Shown here: positions 1 through 9,000 of the stretch, one piece after another | Numbering within the stretch: position 1 is the first letter of the stretch | Layout of the letters: every line of letters begins with the position of its first letter | Assembly (NCBI RefSeq): GCF_000974765.1 | Contig: NZ_BBWU01000045.1 | Coordinates: 16,001 to 80,000 of the forward strand | Source: Sphingomonas changbaiensis NBRC 104936 | Lineage (GTDB): Bacteria > Pseudomonadota > Alphaproteobacteria > Sphingomonadales > Sphingomonadaceae | Direction: 5' to 3' | Length of the DNA stretch: 64,000 nt | Position numbers and translations under genes: made by a program | Notes under the pieces: generated by a model | The model's input: only the letters and a program-made list of their open reading frames with translations | Databases searched by the model: none | Told to the model about the DNA's origin: nothing

Positions 1-117
1 TAGAGCAGATCGGTTGCGTTTCGTGCAACAACCCTTTTGCCGTTCGCACTTGCAACATAATCTGCTGCGCTGCACATGGGGCGGGCCTTTCAGGCATCCT
101 CTCCTATAAACTTTGCA

Positions 118-149
118 GGGCCGGCCTTTCGGGGTCGGCCCATTTTTTT
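118..149 (+). terminator. Rho-independent terminator of an upstream gene outside the window
   Basis: A 9-bp GC-rich stem (one G-T wobble) at 118-126 and 133-141 with a 6-nt loop is followed by seven T at 143-149. It faces the + strand and lies before the first gene, so it most likely ends a transcript that enters from the left. Bases 1-117 hold no coding region I can support. Confidence 0.75.
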
Positions 150-211
150 GTGCCCGCCCTCGCAACGATCGGACCCGCCACCTAGTTAAACGCCTCAACC
201 GGAGGTGAGCG

Positions 212-2509
212 ATGGCGGACAGCGAAGATCAGGTGCGGCGGGTGCAGGTCGCCAATGCCCGGCCGGAAGACAGCGGTCGCGGCCTGGCGCGAATCCCGCG
301 CGCGCTGATGACGGCGCTGGGCCTGCAGGAAGGCGATGTCGTCGAGATCACCGGCAAGCGCGTGACCCCGGCGCGTGCGGTGCTGCCCTATTCCGAAGAC
401 GAAGGGCTGGAGATCATCCGCCTCGACGGCCTGCAGCGGGCCAATGCCGGCGTCGGATCGGGCGATTTCGTCGAGCTGCGCAAGGTCGAATCGCGCCCGG
501 CGACGCGGGTGGTCTTTGCGCCGGCGCAGCAGAATCTGCGCCTTCAGGGCAGCAGCGCGGCGCTGAAGCGGAGCTTTTACGGCCGGCCGCTGACCGCCGG
601 CGACGTGGTTGCGACCGCAGGGCAGCAGCGCGTGCAGCAGGGCGACATGCCGCCCCAGCTCCGGCAGATGCTGGCCGCGCCTGCTTATGCGCTGCAGGAA
701 ATTCGCCTCGTGGTCGTGTCGTCGACCCCGAAGGGCGTCGTGCACATCGACGAGAATACCGAGGTGGAGCTGCGTCCCGAATATGAGGAGCCGCAGAACC
801 GTCGCGCCGACGTCACCTATGACGACATCGGCGGACTCGCCGGCGCGATCGACCAACTGCGCGAGATGGTCGAGCTTCCCTTGCGCTATCCCGAGCTGTT
901 CCAGCGCCTCGGCGTCGATCCGCCCAAGGGGGTGCTGCTCCATGGCCCGCCCGGCACTGGCAAGACGCGGCTGGCGCGCGCGGTCGCGAACGAGAGCGAT
1001 GCCGAATTCTTCCTGATCAACGGCCCCGAGATCATGGGCTCTGCCTATGGCGAAAGCGAAAAGGCGCTGAGGGAAATCTTCGAGCAGGCAACCCAAAACG
1101 CCCCCTCGATCATCTTCATCGACGAGATCGACTCGATCGCGCCGAAGCGCGGGCAAGTGACCGGCGAGGCTGAAAAGCGGCTGGTGGCGCAGCTGCTGAC
1201 GCTGATGGACGGGCTGGAGCCGCGCGCGAACCTGGTCGTGATCGCGGCGACCAACCGGCCTGAGGCGATCGATGAGGCGCTGCGCCGGCCGGGGCGCTTC
1301 GACCGTGAGATCGTCATCGGCGTGCCCGACGAACGCGGGCGGCGGGAAATCCTTGCGATCCACACGCGCGGCATGCCGCTCGACAGCGGCGTCGACCTCG
1401 ATGAGCTGGCGCGCACGACCTACGGCTTCGTCGGCGCCGACCTCGGTGCGCTCGCTCGCGAGGCGGCGATCGAGGCTGTGCGGCGGATCATGCCCCGGTT
1501 GAACCTGGAAGAGCGGACGATCCCGCCGGAGGTGCTCGACACCCTGTCCGTAGTGCGGGACGATTTCCTGGAAGCGCTGAAGCGCGTCCAGCCGTCGGCG
1601 ATGCGCGAAGTGATGGTCCAGAAGCCGAATGTGCGCTGGGAGGATGTCGGCGGGCTGGACGAGGCGCGCGAGCGTCTGCGCGAAGGCGTCGAGCTTCCCC
1701 TGAAAAATCCCGACGCGTTCCGCCGGCTTGGTATCCGCCCGGCCAAGGGATTCCTACTCTATGGCCCGCCCGGCACCGGCAAGACCTTGCTGGCAAAAGC
1801 GGTCGCGCGCGAGGCGGAGGCGAACTTCATCGCCACCAAATCGTCGGACCTGCTCAGCAAATGGTACGGCGAGAGCGAGCAGCAGATCGCGCGGCTGTTC
1901 GCCCGGGCCCGGCAGGTGGCGCCGACGGTCATCTTCTTCGATGAGCTCGACAGCCTCGTCCCCATGCGCGGCGGCGGGCTGGGCGAGCCGCAGGTGACGG
2001 AGCGGGTCGTCAACACGATTCTCGCGGAGATGGACGGGCTGGAGGAGCTGCAATCCGTCGTCGTGATCGGCGCGACCAACCGGCCGAACCTTATCGACCC
2101 GGCGCTGCTGCGGCCCGGTCGGTTCGACGAGCTGGTCTATGTCTCGGTGCCCGATCAGGCCGGGCGCGAGCGCATCCTGGAAGTGCACACGGCGAAGATG
2201 CCGCTCGCGAGCGATGTCGATCTCGGCTCAATCGCGGCGCGGACCGAGCGCTTCACCGGGGCCGATCTCGAGGACCTGGTCCGGCGCGCGGGCCTGTCGG
2301 CGCTGCGCGAATCGCTCGGCAACGAGAGCGTGACGATGGCGCATTTCGAAAAGGCGCTGGGCGATACCCGCGCGTCCGTCACGCCCGAGATGGAGCGCGA
2401 CTACGAACAGATCGCGGCGAACATTAAACAGGATGCGCTGTCGCTGCAGCCGATCGGCTTCATCGCGCCCGGCATGCTCACGCCGCGCGGGCCGAAGGGC
2501 GGGGACTGA
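212..2509 (+). CDS. CDC48/p97-family double AAA+ ATPase
   Basis: Protein of 765 residues with the layout of archaeal/eukaryotic CDC48 (VCP/p97). Residues 1-190 resemble the CDC48 N-domain (double-psi barrel plus second subdomain, including an IPRALM...GDVVEI stretch). D1 has Walker A GPPGTGKT at 245-252 and Walker B IIFIDEID around 300-307; D2 has Walker A at 518-525 and Walker B VIFFDELD at 573-580. Both modules carry ATNRP sensor and GRFD arginine-finger motifs. The family unfolds protein substrates by threading them through a hexameric ring in the cytoplasm. The start follows a good Shine-Dalgarno (GGAGGTGAG). Bacterial members occur patchily; partners are not evident from the neighbours, which are unrelated small genes. 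Confidence 0.93.
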   Translation: MADSEDQVRRVQVANARPEDSGRGLARIPRALMTALGLQEGDVVEITGKRVTPARAVLPYSEDEGLEIIRLDGLQRANAGVGSGDFVELRKVESRPATRVVFAPAQQNLRLQGSSAALKRSFYGRPLTAGDVVATAGQQRVQQGDMPPQLRQMLAAPAYALQEIRLVVVSSTPKGVVHIDENTEVELRPEYEEPQNRRADVTYDDIGGLAGAIDQLREMVELPLRYPELFQRLGVDPPKGVLLHGPPGTGKTRLARAVANESDAEFFLINGPEIMGSAYGESEKALREIFEQATQNAPSIIFIDEIDSIAPKRGQVTGEAEKRLVAQLLTLMDGLEPRANLVVIAATNRPEAIDEALRRPGRFDREIVIGVPDERGRREILAIHTRGMPLDSGVDLDELARTTYGFVGADLGALAREAAIEAVRRIMPRLNLEERTIPPEVLDTLSVVRDDFLEALKRVQPSAMREVMVQKPNVRWEDVGGLDEARERLREGVELPLKNPDAFRRLGIRPAKGFLLYGPPGTGKTLLAKAVAREAEANFIATKSSDLLSKWYGESEQQIARLFARARQVAPTVIFFDELDSLVPMRGGGLGEPQVTERVVNTILAEMDGLEELQSVVVIGATNRPNLIDPALLRPGRFDELVYVSVPDQAGRERILEVHTAKMPLASDVDLGSIAARTERFTGADLEDLVRRAGLSALRESLGNESVTMAHFEKALGDTRASVTPEMERDYEQIAANIKQDALSLQPIGFIAPGMLTPRGPKGGD

Positions 2510-2520
2510 GATCCCCGCCC
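2497..2520 (+). terminator. Hairpin over the stop codon of the CDC48-like gene
   Basis: Perfect 9-bp inverted repeat (GGGCGGGGA / TCCCCGCCC) with a 6-nt loop that contains the TGA stop codon. There is no T-run, so it is either a weak terminator or an mRNA 3'-stabilising hairpin. Confidence 0.35.
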
Positions 2521-2528
2521 GCTCGGGG

Positions 2529-2678
2529 CTAGACGGAACGGCGGCCGGTGAAGAGCTGGATCAGCCCGACGATGATCGCGAGCACCAGCAGGATGTGAAT
2601 GAGCCCGCCGGCGATGTGAAAGGCGAAAAACCCGAGCAGCCACAGCACGAGCAGGATGATGGCGATCGTCCAAAGCAT
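2529..2678 (-). CDS. Small two-helix membrane protein, lmo0937/DUF5670 type
   Basis: A 49-residue hydrophobic protein starting MLWTIAIILL and ending in a basic tail (TGRRSV). It has two predicted transmembrane segments separated by a short FHIAGGLIHI turn, the pattern of the lmo0937-family (DUF5670) small membrane proteins. The ATG at 2676-2678 has a GGGAGAAAAG ribosome-binding site. A perfect EcfG-type promoter lies 47-72 bases upstream, so it is probably a general-stress gene. Molecular function is unknown. Confidence 0.8.
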   Translation of the reverse strand: MLWTIAIILLVLWLLGFFAFHIAGGLIHILLVLAIIVGLIQLFTGRRSV

Positions 2679-2724
2679 GTCTTTTCTCCCGAACGGCCGC
2701 CCCAGCGCGGCGCTCGGGCGCAAG

Positions 2725-2750
2725 AACGCTCGCGAAACGAATCGCGTTCC
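2725..2750 (-). promoter_or_regulatory. EcfG-type general stress response promoter
   Basis: Read on the minus strand: GGAAC (2750-2746), 17-nt spacer, CGTT (2728-2725). This is an exact match to the alphaproteobacterial sigma-EcfG consensus GGAAC-N16/17-CGTT. The predicted start of transcription is about 35-40 bases before the small membrane protein gene that ends at 2678. Confidence 0.7.
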
Positions 2751-2833
2751 GGTCGCGATTTGCCGCGCCTGCTCAAACTCGATAGCATTCGACAAAACGA
2801 GGGTCGCGTTCACCCATTGACGGGAGTTCGCAA

Positions 2834-3220
2834 ATGTCTCGCCATTCCCTGCTCCAGGCTGCGCTGATCCTGTTCGGCGTGGTGTTCTGCCTGGTTTATC
2901 CGCTCGCGATGGTCTGGCCGTCGGGCTGGGCCTGGCACGAAGGGCCACCCGCGAGCTCGCAATATTTCATGATGATCGTCGGCATTTACGCGACCTTGGG
3001 CGTGTTCCTGATCCGCGCCGCGCGCGACCCGGCCGCGCATCGTTCGCTGATCGAGTTCACGATCTGGTCGAGCCTGGTCCACGCGCTGATCATGACTGCC
3101 CAGTCGTTCGGCGCGCCCGGCCATATGGGGCACATGCTGGGAGACGTGCCCGCGTTGTTGCTGGTCACCCTCGTCCTCGGCGTGCTGCTATACGGAGATC
3201 GCCGCGCGGCCATGGCCTGA
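2834..3220 (+). CDS. DUF6632-like four-helix membrane protein
   Basis: 128 residues with about four predicted transmembrane helices (residues 8-28, 43-62, 75-92 and 103-121) and short loops; histidines and methionines cluster in the loop before the last helix (GHMGHM). The closest family I recognise is the DUF6632 group of uncharacterised bacterial membrane proteins. The start ATG follows GGGAGTTCGCAA. Its promoter region is shared with the divergent small membrane gene. No function can be assigned. Confidence 0.75.
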   Translation: MSRHSLLQAALILFGVVFCLVYPLAMVWPSGWAWHEGPPASSQYFMMIVGIYATLGVFLIRAARDPAAHRSLIEFTIWSSLVHALIMTAQSFGAPGHMGHMLGDVPALLLVTLVLGVLLYGDRRAAMA

Positions 3221-3262
3221 GCCGGGTCAGCGGTCGAACGCTGCTCGCATCGGGCGGGATCC

Positions 3263-3700
3263 TTACTCTCGCCTCAGCAGGTCCAGCGTCATCCGGTCGC
3301 GCATGCCCTGGTAAAAGCCATCCAGCACGGCCGCGAAGGCAGCCGGGTCGTCGGCGACTGCTTCGAACAGGGTCATCGACGATCTGAGCTTCAGCGCGTC
3401 GATGCTGCCCAGGATTGCCTCGGCAGCGGCGCCGCGGTGACGCAGCAGCGCCGCGCAGCACGCACGCAGCCTGGGGCCGAGCAGCGGATGCGCGAGATAG
3501 GCCCGCGCCTCGTCTGCCGATCGGATGCCGAAGAACCGCGCGGTCTCGCTGCGGCCAAGCCCGGCGAGCTGGGGAAAGATGAACCACATCCAGTGCCTCC
3601 GCTTCCGTCCCGCCTCAAGCTCCGCCAGCGCATCGGTGTAGCTGGCGGCCTGCGCCACAACGAAGCGCTCGAGGTCGAAGGGATCGGACGCGCCGGGCAT
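3263..3700 (-). CDS. DUF1810 family protein
   Basis: 145-residue soluble protein with the family signature: an FVxAQ..SY..AL.EL..G.K..HWMWFIFPQ block at residues 14-45, then GRSETARFFGI, YLAHPLLGPRL and a C-terminal FYQGMRDRMTLDLL. DUF1810 proteins are small alpha-helical proteins of unknown function. I chose the ATG at 3700 because an AAGGAC sequence precedes it at good spacing; a GTG five codons upstream is possible. It lies downstream of rpmG on the same strand, but a strong terminator separates them, so it needs its own promoter or read-through. Confidence 0.85.
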   Translation of the reverse strand: MPGASDPFDLERFVVAQAASYTDALAELEAGRKRRHWMWFIFPQLAGLGRSETARFFGIRSADEARAYLAHPLLGPRLRACCAALLRHRGAAAEAILGSIDALKLRSSMTLFEAVADDPAAFAAVLDGFYQGMRDRMTLDLLRRE

Positions 3701-3717
3701 CGGCCCGTCCTTCACGC

Positions 3718-3749
3718 AAAACGCGCGCCCGGCAAGGGCCGGACGCGCG
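3718..3749 (-). terminator. Rho-independent terminator of rpmG
   Basis: On the minus strand a 12-bp stem (one T-G wobble) with a CCTT loop at 3749-3722 is followed by TTTT (3721-3718). It sits directly after the L33 gene. Confidence 0.75.
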
Positions 3750-3775
3750 GGAAAACCAACGGGCCTTGCGGCGCG

Positions 3776-3943
3776 TTACTTGATCTTGGCTTCCTTGAAC
3801 TCGACGTGCTTGCGCGCGACCGGGTCGTATTTGCGGAACGACAGCTTTTCGGTCTGGGTGCGCGGGTTCTTCTTGGTCACGTAGAAAAAGCCCGTGTCGG
3901 CGGAGCTGACGAGCTTGATCTTGACGGTGGTCGGCTTGGCCAT
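3776..3943 (-). CDS. rpmG: 50S ribosomal protein L33
   Basis: A 55-residue protein beginning [14 protein letters not shown] and ending FKEAKIK, with the L33 core [12 protein letters not shown] and [11 protein letters not shown]33 is a small basic protein of the large ribosomal subunit near the E site. It has no cysteines, so it is the zinc-independent (C-minus) form. Length matches the family exactly. It is a single-gene unit with a terminator immediately downstream. Confidence 0.97.
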   Translation of the reverse strand: MAKPTTVKIKLVSSADTGFFYVTKKNPRTQTEKLSFRKYDPVARKHVEFKEAKIK

Positions 3944-4410
3944 GGCGGGGCTCTCTTCGAATGTCGCTAAACAAGAAAAGCGGCGTCGCCGCCGCTCTGT
4001 CAGCCGCGCCCCATGCGCGCTCCAACTTCATGAGTCAAGGCGGATGGCTTAACGGTGGTGCGACTTTGATGACGGAAGAACGCCATTCCGCGATGCTGGT
4101 ATTGGATTTCACAGTAATTTGGCATCCAGCTTGCCGAGAGAGCCTCAAAGCCCCTGTTCCTAATCGAAGCCACGGACGCGTAGTGGTCCTATTGGGATCG
4201 ACTCATGGCCCGTCACGGGATCAGGTTCGCGGTGGAAGAAATACGCTGGGCCTGGCTGAATCCAAGCAGCGCATCGCCTCTCGTGAAGAGGTTCTGGCAT
4301 CCTTCCCGCCTCGTTTCATACGAGGGTGGACCTGTCTCGAGTTCGCCGTTGCAATTAGGCTCCAAATGCCGAACGTTCTTCGCCTTGGGGAATAGGGGGT
4401 CGTTATATAG
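3944..4410. other. Gene-free interval, AT-richer than its surroundings
   Basis: No convincing gene. A + strand frame open from 3961 to 4395 has no ribosome-binding site, no recognisable motif and runs antisense to the rpmG promoter region. Base composition drops here compared with the chromosome on either side, and this marks the left edge of the 4-6.4 kb accessory patch. I see no transposase remnant. Confidence 0.5.
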
Positions 4411-5154
4411 ATGCGTAGGTTAAGCTTCGTAGCTGCCGTTCTCGCGGTTGTTCTTTCATCCTGTAACAAGAGCGGCGGCGATGCTGCCTCCCTGTTTACC
4501 GGGATTGGACAGAAATCCGTTGGGCAACTGCTAAGAGACGGTGACGCCAAAGCTTGCGCTGACGCAGCGGTCCAGTCCCAATTGCGGGAAGCGATACAAG
4601 CACCGTTCGAAGCAAACCAGTCGATGTCCGCAGAGGAAATCCGTGCCGCTGTCTCGCAAGCCCCTCAAGTTAAATTCACTGACTTTCAGGCCACCGAGGT
4701 AAAGAAATCGATTGGGGAGGCTCACTGCGAGGTGAATGCCGCAGTGGCGGATAGCTCTGTCACAGTGCCGTTTGTTCTGAGGCAATCATTAGAAGACAAT
4801 AGCGCGTTTTTGCTCAACGGCGACTTCGATCAAGCGATCTTAATGTGGCGCAACGTCGCCTTCGCCTCACTCGCGCGCCTCACGGAACAGCGCAATTTGC
4901 AGCGGGCACAAGCAGAAGGGAGTGAAGCCGCCGCACGGCGGCAAGCCGAAGAAGAACAGTGGGCGGCGAAAGATCCTGCGCGATGGGCATGTTGGCAGAG
5001 AGTCAAAGACTCCAATGATCAGAATGAGAAGAATGCCTGCCTGACTAAGACCGTGCAAAGTGCTTCCCCATACGACTATCCGGGTGCAGATCGACCGCCA
5101 CAGGACGCGCCTAATCCGTCGCTCTTGCCCGCTAACGCTACGCAGCCTCGCTAA
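4411..5154 (+). CDS. Putative lipoprotein of unknown function
   Basis: 247 residues. The N-terminus is a lipoprotein signal (MRRLSFVAAVLAVVLSSC) with a lipobox LSSC and Cys18 as predicted lipidation site. The mature part is hydrophilic, with about 40 residues of charged, Gln/Glu/Ala-rich predicted helix around residues 155-195 and a Pro-rich C-terminus. Cysteines at about 49, 109, 192 and 208 could form disulfides. I recognise no domain. Codon use is less GC-biased than in neighbouring housekeeping genes, suggesting a transferred segment together with the next gene. The start follows a weak G-rich stretch. Confidence 0.75.
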   Translation: MRRLSFVAAVLAVVLSSCNKSGGDAASLFTGIGQKSVGQLLRDGDAKACADAAVQSQLREAIQAPFEANQSMSAEEIRAAVSQAPQVKFTDFQATEVKKSIGEAHCEVNAAVADSSVTVPFVLRQSLEDNSAFLLNGDFDQAILMWRNVAFASLARLTEQRNLQRAQAEGSEAAARRQAEEEQWAAKDPARWACWQRVKDSNDQNEKNACLTKTVQSASPYDYPGADRPPQDAPNPSLLPANATQPR

Positions 5155-5198
5155 GGACACGCCGCCGATCAGCGCGAGTGAGGAGCGGGAGCTAAGCG

Positions 5199-6029
5199 AT
5201 GGGACCATTCGAAACGGAGTTGCGGCGCTTCCACGCTTTGGATTGGCGGAGTTGCGTTCGGGCCTTGGATACTTCTCTCGCCATCGATCGCAGACATTCC
5301 TCCGGGCTAGAAATGTCACCGCCGTCAATAATTACCGGCGATCCATTCGCGCTCGAGCCGGGCAGGTGTATCCTAGTCGTCGGCATCAACCCTGGCTGGC
5401 CCAATGCCGAGATGCAAAAGACTGACTGCGTTCCTGCTCATCAAGCGTGGGAAAGCGGATTCGACGGATACAGGACTCATCGCAGGGTCTACTTCCAAGA
5501 GATGACGGGAGAGCCGGGCCGGACCAAGAACGCCGACCCTCGCTACAATGGGCGCCACTTCTCGCGGCTGGGGAACACGCTTGCGAGGGCGCTGGGTGTG
5601 GCACATGAGCATTGGGACGCCGGCGCGAACGCCCGCCAGTTTTTCCGACAGCGCGCGGCAATACTCGATTTAATCCCTTATTGGTCGCGCAACACTAAGA
5701 ACCTTAACCTAGCGGCTGCGCTGCAAAAAGATTGCATTCGTCAATGGTGCGAAGTCGTTTCAGCCTTCATTCGAGAGAAGCGCCCCCAAATCATTGTCGT
5801 AAATAATCGGGGCGAGCCTGTCGTGATCAACGGGATGCTCGGGTGCGAGATTGCCCCGGTCGCCGGTGTCGGCTTGTTGGGTGGGCGTACTGGCGCTGAC
5901 AATCTTGCTACTCCGGTGTTGGCGCATCCCTTCTTGAGCCGATGGCGAATTACGAGGCAGACCTACATCGAGCAGTTCACAGAAGCCTTGCGTATCCTCG
6001 GCGTGCCCCGTCCCATACTCGGGCCATGA
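5199..6029 (+). CDS. Orphan protein with a uracil-DNA-glycosylase-like motif pattern
   Basis: 276 residues, unrecognised by overall sequence. Three short elements in order resemble the uracil-DNA glycosylase superfamily fold: a beta strand ending in GINPG at 62-66 (the form seen in MUG/TDG enzymes), an ILDLIPYWS segment at 155-163, and a strand followed by HPFLSR at 243-248, where the family has its second catalytic loop. PQIIVVNN at 196-203 would be the central strand. The start has GGGAG at good spacing. It lies 44 bases after the lipoprotein gene and shares its lower GC. The fold assignment is inference from motif spacing only; activity on DNA is not shown. Confidence 0.72.
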   Translation: MGPFETELRRFHALDWRSCVRALDTSLAIDRRHSSGLEMSPPSIITGDPFALEPGRCILVVGINPGWPNAEMQKTDCVPAHQAWESGFDGYRTHRRVYFQEMTGEPGRTKNADPRYNGRHFSRLGNTLARALGVAHEHWDAGANARQFFRQRAAILDLIPYWSRNTKNLNLAAALQKDCIRQWCEVVSAFIREKRPQIIVVNNRGEPVVINGMLGCEIAPVAGVGLLGGRTGADNLATPVLAHPFLSRWRITRQTYIEQFTEALRILGVPRPILGP

Positions 6030-6383
6030 TCAACAGTTATGTGGCATGGTGACACTATCCGCCCCTGCGCCAATGTTCGACGGTGAGCAGGACGGCAGTC
6101 TGATGGAATCTGGTCGTCAGGCGTCGCTCTACTTGCTTGGCGCTGATGGCTGCGGGCGGTCGATCATGGCCGGCACGTCGCGAGAACAGGTCGGAAATGC
6201 CAGCTTTTGTGCACGATCGCGGTTGCTCATAGCGTGGCTTTTTCAGGCCGAGGTGCCCGGCCAACTCGAAACGGGCCGATGGCAGTTTCCAAAACCCGTG
6301 ATTTCAAACTGAGGCACCACCGCCTTAACCCGGCCTTCACGGACCATGAATAGCGTGCCTGTAAAGGTCTGGAAGGGGCAGGC
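6030..6383. other. Gene-free interval with no assignable content
   Basis: About 350 bases without a supportable gene. Short frames exist on both strands (for example + 6046-6312 and - 6055-6264) but neither has a ribosome-binding site or recognisable motif. It forms the right border of the AT-richer accessory patch; composition returns to the chromosomal level by about 6380. A decayed insertion is possible but not demonstrable by eye. Confidence 0.45.
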
Positions 6384-6698
6384 ATGCAGCAGGACGGGAT
6401 GCTCAAGGCGCGCGCGGAGCTGTGCGAGCGAATCGACGGGCTCAGGGCGGCAATCGCCAATGGCCCGATCGCGGGCCTGTGCGACAAGGCCTCGGACGTG
6501 CGCCACCTCGCCCAGCGCTATCAGCTGCGGCCGGTCGCCGATCTCGCCTGGAAGCTGGAGGGCCGGCTCGCGCGTGGCGAGCGGGGACCGAGCGTGATCG
6601 ACATGCTGTCGCTGATGCGCGAGGCGAGCGAGAACGGCCGCGCAGCCCCGCACGCGGCGAGCCCTTCGGTCGCGGCCGCATCGGCCCGGGTGATGTAG
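6384..6698 (+). CDS. Hypothetical small helical protein
   Basis: 104 residues, mostly predicted alpha helix with an Ala/Ser-rich tail. The start has a strong ribosome-binding site (GGAAGGGGCAGGC then ATG) and composition matches the chromosome. No domain recognised. The arrangement (VRHLAQRYQLRPVADLAWKLE) suggests a small helical bundle. It precedes dps by 97 bases, with a candidate stress promoter in between, so it is probably a separate transcript. Confidence 0.55.
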   Translation: MQQDGMLKARAELCERIDGLRAAIANGPIAGLCDKASDVRHLAQRYQLRPVADLAWKLEGRLARGERGPSVIDMLSLMREASENGRAAPHAASPSVAAASARVM

Positions 6699-6729
6699 GC
6701 CGCCGATCAGAGCGATCGCTATTATTGCA

Positions 6730-6754
6730 GGAGCCCGTCTCTTGCCGATCCGTT
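6730..6754 (+). promoter_or_regulatory. Near-consensus EcfG-type promoter upstream of dps
   Basis: GGAGC (6730-6734), 16-nt spacer, CGTT (6751-6754): one mismatch to the sigma-EcfG consensus GGAAC-N16/17-CGTT. Transcription would begin around 6761, about 34 bases before the dps start. dps genes are common members of this regulon in alphaproteobacteria. Confidence 0.5.
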
Positions 6755-6794
6755 GTGAAGGGCTCATTTCCCCATCGCAACGAAGGAGGCAGGC

Positions 6795-7292
6795 ATGGCG
6801 ACGACGCCCACCGAGCTCAAGACCCCGACCGATCTGTCCGGCAATCGGACCAAGAGCGCAGCCGACGCGCTGAACGGCGTGCTCGCCGATGCCTTCGCGC
6901 TGTATCTGAAGACCAAGAATTTCCACTGGCACGTCTCGGGTCCGCATTTCCGCGATTATCATCTGATGCTCGACGAACAGGCGACGGAGATCATCACGGT
7001 CACCGACGACATCGCCGAGCGCGTGCGCAAGACCGGCAACACGACGCTCCGCTCGATCGGCGACGTCGCGCGCCGGCAGACCATCGCCGACAATGATCGC
7101 GATTATGTGCCGCCTGCCGAGATGCTGGCGGAGCTGCGCGAGGACAATCTGAAGCTGGTTCACCGCATCCGCGAAGCGCGCGAGGCGGCAGAAGCGGCCG
7201 GCGACACCGCAACCAGCTCCATGGCCGACGACTGGATCGACCAGGCCGAAAAACGTGCCTGGTTCCTGTTCGAAGCGAGCCGGAACGCCTGA
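6795..7292 (+). CDS. dps: Dps-family DNA-protecting ferritin-like protein
   Basis: 165 residues. The Dps ferroxidase signature is present: [22 protein letters not shown] at about 41-62 supplies the histidines, Asp and Glu of the inter-subunit iron site, in two overlapping short motifs (NFHWHV and MLDEQ). The family forms 12-subunit shells that oxidise ferrous iron with peroxide and coat DNA in starved cells. Length is typical. The start has AAGGAGGCAGGC. A near-consensus stress promoter lies 41-65 bases upstream. Downstream fhs starts 47 bases later and may be co-transcribed. Confidence 0.95.
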   Translation: MATTPTELKTPTDLSGNRTKSAADALNGVLADAFALYLKTKNFHWHVSGPHFRDYHLMLDEQATEIITVTDDIAERVRKTGNTTLRSIGDVARRQTIADNDRDYVPPAEMLAELREDNLKLVHRIREAREAAEAAGDTATSSMADDWIDQAEKRAWFLFEASRNA

Positions 7293-7338
7293 CGCGGCCT
7301 CTGGCTTAGACCGCCGGCCATCTTTAGGACCGGCGGCC

Positions 7339-9000
7339 ATGCAGCCTTCCGATCTCGAGATCGCGCGCGCGACGCCGCTTCAGCCCATTGCCGCCATCGC
7401 CGCGAAGATCGGCATTCCGGAGGACGCGGTCGAGCCTTATGGCCGGCACAAGGCGAAGCTCGATATCGCCCGGCTGTCCCACGTCCCGCGCGGCAAGCTG
7501 ATCCTGGTCACGGCGATCAACCCGACGCCGGCCGGCGAGGGCAAGACGACGACCTCGGTCGGGCTCGCCGACGCACTGAACCGATCCGGCCGCACGACAA
7601 TGCTCTGCGTGCGCGAACCGTCGCTGGGCCCCTGTTTCGGCATGAAGGGCGGCGCGACCGGCGGCGGGCGCGCCCAGGTCGGGCCGATGGAGGATATCAA
7701 CCTCCACTTCACCGGCGATTTTCACGCCGTCACCAGCGCGCACAATCTGCTCGCGGCGATGATCGACAATCACATTTATTGGGGAAACGTGCTCGGCATC
7801 GACGTGCGGCGGGTGGTCTGGCGGCGGGTGCTCGATATGAACGACCGCGCGCTGCGCGACATCGTGCAGTCGTTGGGCGGCACCGCGAACGGCTTTCCGC
7901 GCCAGTCCGGCTTCGACATCACCGTCGCGTCCGAAGTGATGGCGATCCTCTGCCTCGCGCGCGACGTCGACGACATGCGGGCGCGGCTCGGGCGCATCAT
8001 CGTCGGCTACACGCGCGACCAGCAGCCGGTCACAGCCCACGACCTGAAGGCAGACGGCGCGATGGCGGCGTTGCTCGCAGAGGCGATCAAGCCCAATCTG
8101 GTGCAGACGCTCGAGGGCAATCCGGCGCTGCTGCACGGCGGCCCGTTCGCCAACATCGCCCATGGCTGCAACTCGGTGATCGCCACGACGACGGCACTTG
8201 CGCTCGCTGACTATGTGGTGACGGAGGCCGGCTTCGGGGCCGATCTGGGCGCCGAAAAATTCATGAACATCAAATGCCGCCAGGCCGGGCTCGCGCCCGA
8301 CGCGGCCGTGATCGTCGCCACCGTCCGCGCGCTGAAGATGAACGGCGGCGTCGCCAAGGCAGAACTGGCCGCCGAGAACGTGGAGGCCGTGCGCGCCGGG
8401 GCGGTGAATCTCGTTCGTCACATCGAGAACGTCCATCAGTTCGGCGTGCCGGCCGTGGTCGCGATCAATCACTTCGGCACCGACACCGACGCGGAGATCG
8501 AGGTCGTTCGCGAGGCCGCGGCCGCGCATGGCGTGCGCGCGATCCTCTGCCGGCATTGGGCCGAAGGCAGCGCCGGCACGGCCGAGCTGGCCGAAGCGGT
8601 CGCCGACCTTGCCGACAAGGGCGCGCAGTTCGCGCCCTTGTACGACGACAGCCTGTCGCTCTTTGACAAGATCGACACGATCGCGACGCGCATCTACCGC
8701 GCCAAGCAGGCCGTCGCCGAACCGTCGGTGCTGGCGCAGCTGAAGCGGTTCGAAGAGATGGGCTTCGGCCATCTTCCGGTCTGCATCGCCAAGACCGCCT
8801 ACAGCTTTTCCGCCGATCCGCATCTGCTCGGCGCGCCCACCGGGCACGTGCTGCCGGTGCGCGAAGTCCGGCTCGCCGCCGGCGCCGGCTTCGTGGTCGC
8901 AATCTGCGGTGAGATCATGACCATGCCCGGCCTGCCGCGCCATCCGGCCGCCGAGCATATCCATGTCGATGCGGCCGGGAACATCGAGGGCCTGTTCTGA
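7339..9000 (+). CDS. fhs: Formate-tetrahydrofolate ligase
   Basis: 553 residues, the normal length for this enzyme, which joins formate to tetrahydrofolate with ATP to give 10-formyl-THF for purine and one-carbon metabolism. The ATP-binding loop [10 protein letters not shown] is at 63-72, followed by the conserved [17 protein letters not shown] block at about 94-117, and [13 protein letters not shown] and [13 protein letters not shown] segments toward the C-terminus. The ATG at 7339 is chosen because the protein then starts at the family-typical position; an in-frame upstream codon at 7255 would overlap dps. Its TGA overlaps the next ATG by one base. Confidence 0.97.
   Translation: MQPSDLEIARATPLQPIAAIAAKIGIPEDAVEPYGRHKAKLDIARLSHVPRGKLILVTAINPTPAGEGKTTTSVGLADALNRSGRTTMLCVREPSLGPCFGMKGGATGGGRAQVGPMEDINLHFTGDFHAVTSAHNLLAAMIDNHIYWGNVLGIDVRRVVWRRVLDMNDRALRDIVQSLGGTANGFPRQSGFDITVASEVMAILCLARDVDDMRARLGRIIVGYTRDQQPVTAHDLKADGAMAALLAEAIKPNLVQTLEGNPALLHGGPFANIAHGCNSVIATTTALALADYVVTEAGFGADLGAEKFMNIKCRQAGLAPDAAVIVATVRALKMNGGVAKAELAAENVEAVRAGAVNLVRHIENVHQFGVPAVVAINHFGTDTDAEIEVVREAAAAHGVRAILCRHWAEGSAGTAELAEAVADLADKGAQFAPLYDDSLSLFDKIDTIATRIYRAKQAVAEPSVLAQLKRFEEMGFGHLPVCIAKTAYSFSADPHLLGAPTGHVLPVREVRLAAGAGFVVAICGEIMTMPGLPRHPAAEHIHVDAAGNIEGLF

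Noticed and set aside
3961..4395. 144-codon + strand frame between rpmG and the lipoprotein
   Set aside because: No ribosome-binding site, no motif, and its start lies in the rpmG promoter region.
6046..6312. 88-codon + frame and 69-codon - frame (6055-6264) in the same interval
   Set aside because: Neither has a ribosome-binding site or recognisable family; both may be chance frames.
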